Assembly (NCBI RefSeq): GCF_035222485.1
Contig: NC_085920.1
Location: forward strand, 4,774,001-4,838,000
Source: Podospora pseudoanserina
Taxonomy: Eukaryota; Ascomycota; Sordariomycetes; Sordariales; Podosporaceae
DNA: 64,000 nt
Direction of reading: 5' to 3'
Shown here: in pieces, positions 56,754-64,000 of the stretch
Numbering within the stretch: position 1 is the first letter of the stretch
How the letters are laid out: every line of letters begins with the position of its first letter
Program-made: the position numbers and the translations under genes
Notes under the pieces: model-generated
Seen by the model: the letters and a program-made list of their open reading frames with translations, nothing else
Databases searched by the model: none
Told to the model about the DNA's origin: nothing

Positions 56754-58304
56754 TTATCGAGGTGCCATCACCACTACCGCCTCCCCGTCCCCTCCAAACC
56801 ACTTCATGCCCATATCTTTCACTTGTCTTCTGCTGGCTACATAGAGAAGGAGATGCATGTGTCCAACCACGCACCCCCAACACCTGAGCCTCAGCCACCT
56901 AAAATCTTGGTCTCGAGAGCAGCTTGTGCCCCAACCCGCGATCCCCTTCTCAATGTAGTCAGTCAGAAACATCCAAGCCGACAACTTCAAGTCTGCTGGC
57001 CACGAGGCGGTCTCTACCAACCAGTATCCTCGCTCAAAGGGGCGCAACTCCCTAGTTTGCGACTGTGGCCTAAACCGAACAGAGAGATCCAGCTCCGTAG
57101 CTAGTTTTGCCAACACCGGACTGATAACGTCCTCAGGTCTGAGATCTGTCTGCGCTGCTGGGGGTGAAGGGGCGTATACCTGTAGCTTGGACTTGTAATA
57201 AGCAGTCGGCTTATTCGAGATGAGTTGGACGAGTGGTTGGCGACGAGGACCAATGTCGCTGGTGCTTCTGGTTAGAGGTTGGCCAGGCTGAGGGTCGGCG
57301 GCTGTCCGTCTGCGTTTTGCGATGGGCTCTGAGTTTGCTCGAGCGAGGGCCGGCGGTTCTTGGGAACAAGGGACTGATGTTTGGCTAGGGTTCGAAGAGT
57401 ACAGTACCGTCTCCTCAATGATATCGCTTGTGGACAGCTGTGATGGCTGTGGGGGCGGGCGCTTTTGAACACAGATGTCTGGAGACTGGGGGATAATTTT
57501 ATTTGCAGGATCGGAAGGTGACGGCAGATGGAGCTCCCTGTTGAGTGAGCTGTGCGGTCGTGCTCGGAGTTGCCTGTTGTTGATTGGATCTCGGGTTGGG
57601 CCCGGATAAGAGCTTGACTGTGGAGGAATTGAAGGGATTCTTAGTCGAGGTAGGCTTGGTTCCGGCACGCTGCTTGGCTGAAGTGAACCTGTCTCTGGTG
57701 CTCCGGGCGCTTGACGAATGTTAGGTCGGCGAGGGCTCCTTCGAGGCTGCGAGCACAGGTGGCTTCCAGATTCAGATGCCGTGGCCAGCCTTTGAGATCT
57801 CCGACGAGCAAGAGGTGATGAGTCTATGTGCTGGCTATCTAGTGATGATGTGAAGAAGTCCAAAGCCCTTGATGGTGTGCAAAAAATCTCAAACGGCGGG
57901 TGGCTGTTCGGCATCGAGTCTGGGATCTCGCTGGGTGGTGCTTGCCATGACGACTGTGTCGCGCTGATACCATGTTCTGTTACTGGAACAGCTCGTAGCC
58001 CAGGAGAGTCGAAATTATGCTCAGCGCTCTTAAAAGACAGGATTGGCGATTCAATCCCACGATTCAGTTGTGAGGAGGGCGGCGCTTGATGGATTCCGTA
58101 TCCAACAAATTCTTTCCGGCTTAACTGTGTGTCTCCTTCCACCTCGCCCCGGACACGGGGCTGGACTTCTGTGACATTCGAAGGTTCAAAGTCAAGATAT
58201 GCCCTCGCCAACGCTCGGTGTCTCACATCGTCGGCGGCTCTGGCAGGTGCAGCGATGTGCACCAGGATTTCGGTCTCAGGCCTCACCATGTGACCCTCCT
58301 TCAT
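56754..58304 (-). CDS. Conserved fungal protein of unknown function
   Basis: Single exon of 516 aa if it starts at MKEGHMVRPETEILVH; the frame is open up to an ATG at 58673, but the extra segment looks like translated leader (one hydrophobic patch, no conservation that I recognise). Next comes ILVHIAAPARAADDVRHRALARAYLDFEP, a short folded-looking start. The middle 300 residues are disordered, Ser/Pro-rich with basic patches (AKRRRTA), suggesting nuclear location. The last ~100 residues look folded: SVRFRPQSQTRELRPFERGYW, WMFLTDYIEKGIAGWG, WLRLRCWGCVVGHMHLLLYVASRRQVK and KWFGGDGEAVVVM. I recall similar N- and C-terminal blocks in other Pezizomycotina proteins of unknown role. No catalytic motif seen. 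Confidence 0.72.
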   Translation of the reverse strand: MKEGHMVRPETEILVHIAAPARAADDVRHRALARAYLDFEPSNVTEVQPRVRGEVEGDTQLSRKEFVGYGIHQAPPSSQLNRGIESPILSFKSAEHNFDSPGLRAVPVTEHGISATQSSWQAPPSEIPDSMPNSHPPFEIFCTPSRALDFFTSSLDSQHIDSSPLARRRSQRLATASESGSHLCSQPRRSPRRPNIRQAPGAPETGSLQPSSVPEPSLPRLRIPSIPPQSSSYPGPTRDPINNRQLRARPHSSLNRELHLPSPSDPANKIIPQSPDICVQKRPPPQPSQLSTSDIIEETVLYSSNPSQTSVPCSQEPPALARANSEPIAKRRRTAADPQPGQPLTRSTSDIGPRRQPLVQLISNKPTAYYKSKLQVYAPSPPAAQTDLRPEDVISPVLAKLATELDLSVRFRPQSQTRELRPFERGYWLVETASWPADLKLSAWMFLTDYIEKGIAGWGTSCSRDQDFRWLRLRCWGCVVGHMHLLLYVASRRQVKDMGMKWFGGDGEAVVVMAPR

Positions 58305-58957
58305 TCTCCGTCGCGATGTCCCTGATGGTGGATCGAGGAGTACGAATTGCTCATCAAAGGGGTGATAACGAGCAAAGTGGGTATCAAGTCTATCTTGAAG
58401 GTGAACTGTTGATGAAAGGCGCGGTCGAGGAGGATGAAAGCCAAAGACCGCAGGTCGCAAAGAAATGAGCATATATAAGAATGAAAGTATGGAAACCAAA
58501 AAGAGGAAGAAACTAAGACCAAAAAACCAACAAAGGCTGCCTTGCTCCCCGAGCTGCTTCCATCCTCCTTGTGATACCGACAAGTGAATGAGACGGAGCG
58601 CGTGCGTGAACTGCTGCAGAGACGTGGGGTGCCTCACCTGCCTGATACGGCAACTAGGCACGTACCGTCCCACTGGGACTAGCTTGCCTGCCCCGGTAAC
58701 CGCAACGGTGCCGCGCGCGCAAGCCGCCAGCTCATCAAACGCGGTGAGGAAGGGCTGAGAAACAGCTTACGGGTAATTAAACATTTTTTGCCCCTGTATT
58801 CCGCCTAAACTTGGGGGAGCTGTCCAGTGGAAAGGAGATGCCAAGATAGAGTCGGAACCACAAGAAGAACAACACATCCCCAGCAATTGTCCATCCTCAA
58901 CACCTCCCATCAAGCCCAAACCAACCCAATCCCTCCCCCGCAAGCACAACCCTCACA
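58305..58957. other. Divergent region: unknown gene and ERG26 promoters
   Basis: 653 bp. The left part is in frame with the unknown gene and might be coding or leader. The right part holds the ERG26 leader, rich in CCAAACCAACCC. Confidence 0.5.
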
Positions 58958-60140
58958 ATGGCGTCCGAAAAGAAGCCATCCCTCGGCTCTGCCATGGTAA
59001 TCGGCGGCTGCGGCTTCCTCGGCCACCACGTCGTCCGCCTCCTCCTGCGCGACTACACCACCACCTCCATCTCGGTCATCGACCTCCGATGCACACGCAA
59101 CCGCCGCCCCGAATCCGACGGCGTCAAGTACTACGAAGCCGACATCACCGATGTCGACAAGCTCATCTCCCTCTTCTCAGAAGCCCGTCCCGACGTGGTC
59201 ATTCACACTGCCTCCCCCCCAGCCCAATCCAACGACAGCGTCTCCCACGCTCTCTTCAAAAAGGTCAACGTCGATGGCACCGCCGCCGTCATCAAGGCCT
59301 GCCAAACCACCGGCGTCAAGGCCCTGGTGTACACCTCCTCCGCCTCGGTCATGTCAGACAACAAGTCCGACTTGATCAACGCAGACGAAAGATGGCCCAC
59401 CGTCCGCGGTGAGAACCAGACAGAGTACTACTCCGAGACCAAGGTTTGTTTCCCTCTTTCCTCCAAACCTCCCATCATCTTGCTAACACGTCCCCCTCCA
59501 GGCTGCAGCAGAAGAGCTCGTCCTCCTCGCCAACCGCGCCTCCCCCGCCCCCTCCCTCCTCACCTGCGCCATCCGCCCCTCGGGCATCATGGGCGAAGGC
59601 GACACAATGGTCCTCTACCACATGATCAACATCTACCGCCAAGGCCGCACCGGCGTCCAAGTCGGCGACAACAACAACCTCTTCGACTTCACCTACGTCG
59701 AAAACGTCGCCCACGGCCACCTCCTCGCCGCCCGCGCCCTCCTCCTTACTTCCTCCTCCTCCACCGTCCCTCTCAACCACGAGCGCGTCGACGGCGAAGC
59801 CTTCCTCGTCACCAACGACTCCCCGGTCTACTTTTGGGACTTTTGCCGGGCCATCTGGGCCGCCGCGGGATCGCCCATGGGGACGGACCACGTGAGGGTT
59901 CTGCCGAGGGGTGTGGGAATGGTGTTGGGCTTCTTGAGCGAGTGCTTTTTTGCCATGATTGGGAAGCCGCCTACGTTTAACAGGCAGAGGATTGTGTATA
60001 GCTGCATGACGAGGTATTACGACATTAGCAAGGCGAAGAAGAGGTTGGGGTACAGGCCATTGGTGAGCTTGGATGAGGGGGTGAGAAGGAGTGTCAAGTG
60101 GACGTTGGAGCAGGAGAAGGTGAATGCTGAGAAGAAGTAA
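58958..60140 (+). CDS. ERG26: Sterol-4-alpha-carboxylate 3-dehydrogenase (decarboxylating), Erg26
   Basis: Two exons (58958-59443, 59502-60140) give 374 aa. The NAD-binding motif GGCGFLGHHVVRLLL is at residues 16-30, then SVIDLR, YYEADITD, DVVIHTASP, NVDGTAAVIKACQ, VYTSSASV, and the catalytic pair in YSETK (residues 158-162, directly before the intron). After the junction come AAAEELVLLANR, TCAIRPSGIMGEGD and FDFTYVENVAHGHLLAA, typical of the 3-beta-HSD family. Near the C-terminus a hydrophobic stretch (VGMVLGFLSECFFAMIG) may contact the ER membrane. The enzyme oxidises and decarboxylates the C4-carboxysterol in ergosterol synthesis, together with Erg25, Erg27 and Erg28. Confidence 0.94.
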
Positions 60141-60709
60141 ACAGCGTGGGAATTTTGGGTTTGGATGGTTTGAGATGTAGGTCGGACGAGATACCAATTG
60201 GGCATTTTTGTTTGGGAAGGGGAGAAGCGATATATGAAACGTATATAATACATAATTAACGACTGATGGGCGGCCGAGAGGGGTTAGGTGGATGGGAAAA
60301 TGATGGGTGGTGGTGGTGGTGGAAAAGGGAGGATGCATATGATCAATATAAGCGCACTAAATATTTCGTATAACCTTGTGGATAAAAGGGGCCAGGGTCC
60401 TGATTTCTGGTCAAGTCATGCTTGTTGGATTGGTGATGTAGAGCACTGTGCCGTGAACGACACACCCACTTGCTGGGAGTAAGACAGCCATACATCACCA
60501 TGATTTTAGCAAGTGGAATGGCCCCCATCAGAACAAACTCCTCCCCATTTTCCCTGCCACCTCAGATCATCTACCCAACATACAACAACTCTGCCACAGA
60601 AAGCAAAGCTCACCATCAACACAAACACCACACCACTTGCTATGTATCAAGAAACATTACATTTCACATCAAAAGTTCAAAACGGCGCTCAAAAATAGCT
60701 TGCTTTGTT

Positions 60710-60797
<88 letters not shown>

Positions 60798-61261
60798 TCC
60801 CCTGACACAGACACAGTCACATACAAACAGTCACCACCACCACCCAAGATTTCAGTGTTTTCACTCCCACTCTCCCAATCCATTCCAAGTCAAACCCATC
60901 CATCAATTCTGTCTTTCTTTCACACAACACTCTAAATAACAAAAACCCCCTTTGTTTGTCCACCGTGTGCCAAGTAACAACAAGCGCTCTTCCCCAGAGA
61001 AAGATTGAACTTGAACCCTCCTACCACCTCCATCCTTACTCCCAACAAACAAACAAACAAACAAATGGAAACCCACTGCACAAAAGAAAGGAAAAAAAAA
61101 ACGCCTGCAACTATGCTTGCAATATCTTCAAACCAGTAGTGACCACAACAACCCTCCTTTTCGACTTTTTGTTTCTGTACCCAGAGGGGAGGTAGGTATC
61201 ATAACTCCGGTCTCATATACCCAGAGGGCGGAGAAGGAGGCAACTGTTCCGCCACTGCTTC
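60141..61261. other. Convergent 3' flanks of ERG26 and the LIM-RhoGAP gene
   Basis: 1.1 kb without a gene. Holds a long CT microsatellite (60714-60795) and CA/AAAC-rich simple stretches up to about 61070. Confidence 0.6.
60714..60795. repeat. CT microsatellite, about 80 bp
   Basis: About forty uninterrupted CT dinucleotides; length-polymorphic in all likelihood and prone to sequencing slippage. It lies in the shared 3' flank of ERG26 and the LIM-RhoGAP gene. Confidence 0.97.
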
Positions 61262-64000
61262 CTACGCAGTCCCGGTAGTCAACCCGTTATTCTGTCTCCC
61301 CCACCCCGAGTTCCTCCACTCCCCTCTGTTTCCCTGTCCTGGTGGTCCTGGCTGAGGCTGGTTGTGCTGCGGCTGTTGTTGTGGCGGCTGTGATGGTGTC
61401 AAATGCCCTTGGTTCCCGGCCTCCGGTCCTCTGTATGGTGACTGTTGGGGCGGGTCATACGGTCCACGTTTGTGTGGTGGTGGCGTGCCCTGAACAGGTG
61501 GTGTTGCCGCTGCCGCAAAGGCTGGTATCGTTGGCTCCTGCATTGGTCGCACGCTGCTTTCCTGCTGCCATGATGCCGGGTCGGTTTCTATCCTCCTCGG
61601 CGGTGGGCGGCTGGGGTTGTTGTCGTGGCGGCCCATCAGCTCTCCTACGTCACTATACTGTCGGATTGGGCCGTTGGCTGCACGGTCGCCGAAACGCTTC
61701 AGAATTTCCTTGGTTGTCAATTCGGCACTGTTGTTGAATAATGATTGATCTTGCAGGAGATCGGCCAGGTCATCAGGGACCTACATTCGTGTTAGCGTGT
61801 TGTTCACAAAAGTGGAGGCAGACATGAAACTTACCAGACACATCTCCTCAATACTAGCAATTATAACCTCCACGGCCTGAATGGCAAACATGGGGTCGCT
61901 GTCAAGGCTTGCAGCCTTGTTGGCATCCAACAAAACGTTGGGGGCAATGACGGTGGCCAGATTCCTGATGTCCATCTTGGATCCGGATTCATCGTCCACC
62001 TGGTGGAAAGATCCCACCCATTTCAAGAAACAAAACAAAACTTCCAAGCAGTCGCGGTTTGCTTTTGGAAGCAAGCAGCATGCCAAGTGCAGGCAGTGCT
62101 TCCTCTTTTCTGGATCTGGGATCTTGGCCGCTGTTAACCAAAGACGGTAGAGTTTCTGCGTCATCAAAGGATCTGGGAGTTCTCGCAGGTATCGCTTCAA
62201 GAGGGCGGCCAGCTGAACAACATGCGTCGAGCTAAAATCAACATCCTCTTCCCTGTCCAGCGCTTCGGCCACCTCTCCCAACTTCTTGAGGTTACCACTC
62301 TTTCGGAAGACACCTTCAACCGAGAGGTCCATTTGCTTCATTGCCGAGATGATGTCGTCGATAATGGAAGGGATCTTCAAAGTACCAGGTCCGACACCAT
62401 CGGTCGACTCGCAACCGTCCCGCTCAATGATGACTTCCAATGGGACGCCAAACACCCCCTTCTTCTTGACGGCCTTTTGCTTGTCATTTTTGAACGCCTT
62501 GCCAATGTTCTTCCAGAAAGTAGGAGCCTTCTTGTTCTCAATGAACCCCAGGAGCTCCTCCAGCGTAAACTCATTCTCAACCATAGGATGCATCGTCATG
62601 ACAGCCAAGTGTCTGACGATAAAGTACTCCAGTCCTGATAACTCCGAGAAATACCGTCGTGTGCCTCGCATGGTGCCCTGGTCTGGGAGACCGCGTGAAC
62701 CGACTCCTTTGCCATCTGACAGACTTCGCTGGTGCATGTTATTAGCACCACCAGCACCCAGTCGTGGTTCCGTGGCCGGAGACCGGAAAAGCTCCTGGCG
62801 GTTCTGGTTTGGCTGATAGGACCTTTGTTCCCTTGCTGCTTGCTCAGCCGCAACAATCCTTGGGATATCGTCGAGTGTCAAGGCGTCCTGATTGGGCAAT
62901 GTCATGTCCTCTTCATCGATAGGCCCGCGCTCGTCGACAATATGGAATCCCCTACTCTGACCCCCCTCGCCTGTGCCACCAGCCGACCCTGGCCGCACGC
63001 TGCTGCTCTCAGGTCCATCCAGAATCCTTGATGTCCTTGCCTTTCTAAAGCTGGACGACAAGTGCTTGTCCATACGGGTGCTCTTTAGTCTCCGGACATC
63101 ATTGAGAGCGCTCTCGTAGGACGACTCTCGATGATGTCGTGGATAATCGCCCCCTTGCTGCCTGGACCTACCCTCAGCAGAGTCAAGATCGCCTCCGTTT
63201 GGATCGTCACCATTGTCAAGAGCGCCGTTCACTCGAAGAATCTCCAGCAGTCTAGCCAGGGCAACCTGGAGCAGGAAGACGTATTGTTGAAGCTTGGTAA
63301 TGTGTTCAAACGGCGATAGGTGTGCAGGAATATGAGGGTCGCAAGTACTGCAAAATACCTTGGTGTCGTAGGGTTTCAACCGGGCCTCTTGAAGCTTGCG
63401 ACCAAGCTCTTTGCCGCAATGCGAGCAGTTGACGCAGGCCAGGTGCCACCGTTTATCTCCACTCTTTGCACATTCGTCTTCGATGGGCTTATGGCAGAGG
63501 ATGCACTGGTCCGAGTCATGTGCTGATAATCTGGACATGCCCGAAGTCAACTGGAGTGTGGTTGTAGAATGGTCGTCCACTTTGAGCACTTCGAGATCGC
63601 TCAGATCATCCAGGAAATTGTAAAGGCCATCTGGTGAGTTCCTTTCTTTTTCGATCCGAAGAGCGCCTTGCAGACAGATTCTGATAAGTAGCTTCAAATA
63701 GTGGGCAAGACCGGTGACAAGCGTCAACAGCTCTTGCGTGACACCAGGCTTGCGTGTAACACGGTCTTGGGTTTTGGACAACAGCGAGAAAAATGCCACG
63801 ATCTTTTTGCAAAGCAATTTGGCCTCACGCCCGTATGCCAAACCAGCTGCGTATTCCATTAGCACAACGTTACGAGGTTAGGGTGCACCAAGAGGGTTCT
63901 TCTTACATTTTGGGTCCACGTCGCTGGACATAGTGGCGTCGAGCCGGTCTGCAGAACGGAAAAGGATGTCGACATGGAAGATGAACTTCTTCGCCACCAT
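61262..64000 (-). CDS. LRG1: LIM-domain RhoGAP, Lrg1 type (5' end beyond the window)
   Basis: Exons on the minus strand seen here: from beyond 64000 to 63907, 63846-61835, and 61780-61262 (875 codons visible including the stop). The junction at 63907/63846 gives DPK-S-GLAYGREAKLLCKKIV, phase-consistent. A LIM domain follows (CILC, HLACVNCSHCGKELG, FCSTCD at about 63340-63502), then FEHITKLQQYVFLLQVALARLLE, a disordered Ser/Arg segment, and the RhoGAP domain (62460-61840) with VFGVPLEVIIERD, the arginine finger in GVFRKSGNLKKL, LKRYLRELPDPLMT and NLATVIAPNVLLD. The tail is Pro/Gln/Gly-rich. Lrg1 inactivates Rho1 and limits glucan synthase and cell-wall signalling at growing tips. The upstream LIM domains of the family must lie outside the window. 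Confidence 0.9.

Noticed and set aside
58305-58673. N-terminal extension with a membrane-like segment on the conserved unknown protein
   Set aside because: The conserved block starts at RPETEILVH; the hydrophobic patch upstream is most simply leader sequence.
1-64000. Search for transposons, virus-like elements, CRISPR arrays and 5S rRNA
   Set aside because: No terminal repeats with a transposase or reverse transcriptase frame, no regularly spaced identical repeats, and no 5S-like sequence were recognised by eye.

Overview
The window looks like a filamentous ascomycete chromosome, most likely Sordariomycetes and probably Sordariales. Genes are mostly 1-5 kb and carry short introns (about 50-120 bp) with GTAAGT/GTATGT-type donors and CTAAC/CTGAC-type branch sites. 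The gene set is typical Pezizomycotina housekeeping (STT3, ERG26, GOS1, ATP10, PRP5, a Zap1/ZafA-type factor, an LRG1-type RhoGAP). I rebuilt 19 protein genes by joining exons at splice sites where frame and family conservation agreed. Every complete model sums to a whole number of codons. I saw no tRNA, rRNA, CRISPR, virus-like element or recognisable transposon.

Layout. 0.1-7.1 kb: a mitochondrial PP2C phosphatase (Ptc7 type) and a Caf120-like PH-domain protein, both on the minus strand. 7.1-11.9 kb: a long gap with no gene I can support. 11.9-15.9 kb: a Rad53/Chk2-type kinase with FHA domains at both ends and a 20-glutamine tract. 16-22.2 kb: the oddest part. A minus-strand gene for a cysteine-pair, disordered protein appears to carry a 1.36-kb intron filled with a degenerate tandem array of hairpin-forming units, and a second array of ~35-bp units lies just past its 3' end. 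22.7-33.4 kb: dense housekeeping genes: STT3, divergent ribosomal protein genes eL35 and eL6, the Golgi SNARE Gos1, the F1Fo assembly factor Atp10, and the E2 core of branched-chain ketoacid dehydrogenase. 33.4-42.9 kb: a gluconokinase between two long gaps. 42.9-64 kb: dipeptidyl peptidase III, a zinc-responsive C2H2 factor, a small predicted lipid-anchored protein, the spliceosomal helicase Prp5, a mitochondrial HMG-box protein, a conserved unknown, Erg26, and a LIM-RhoGAP of the Lrg1 type cut by the window end.

The genes do not form a pathway cluster. Several gene pairs share divergent promoters (eL35/eL6; ATP10/BCKDH-E2; zinc factor/lipid-anchored protein; PRP5/HMG protein; unknown/ERG26). 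The most notable observations are the repeat-filled intron with apparently pairing-conserving hairpins, extreme exon sizes in eL35 (ATG-only first coding exon, six-base last exon) and STT3 (24-nt exon), and two introns that keep the frame open if retained.
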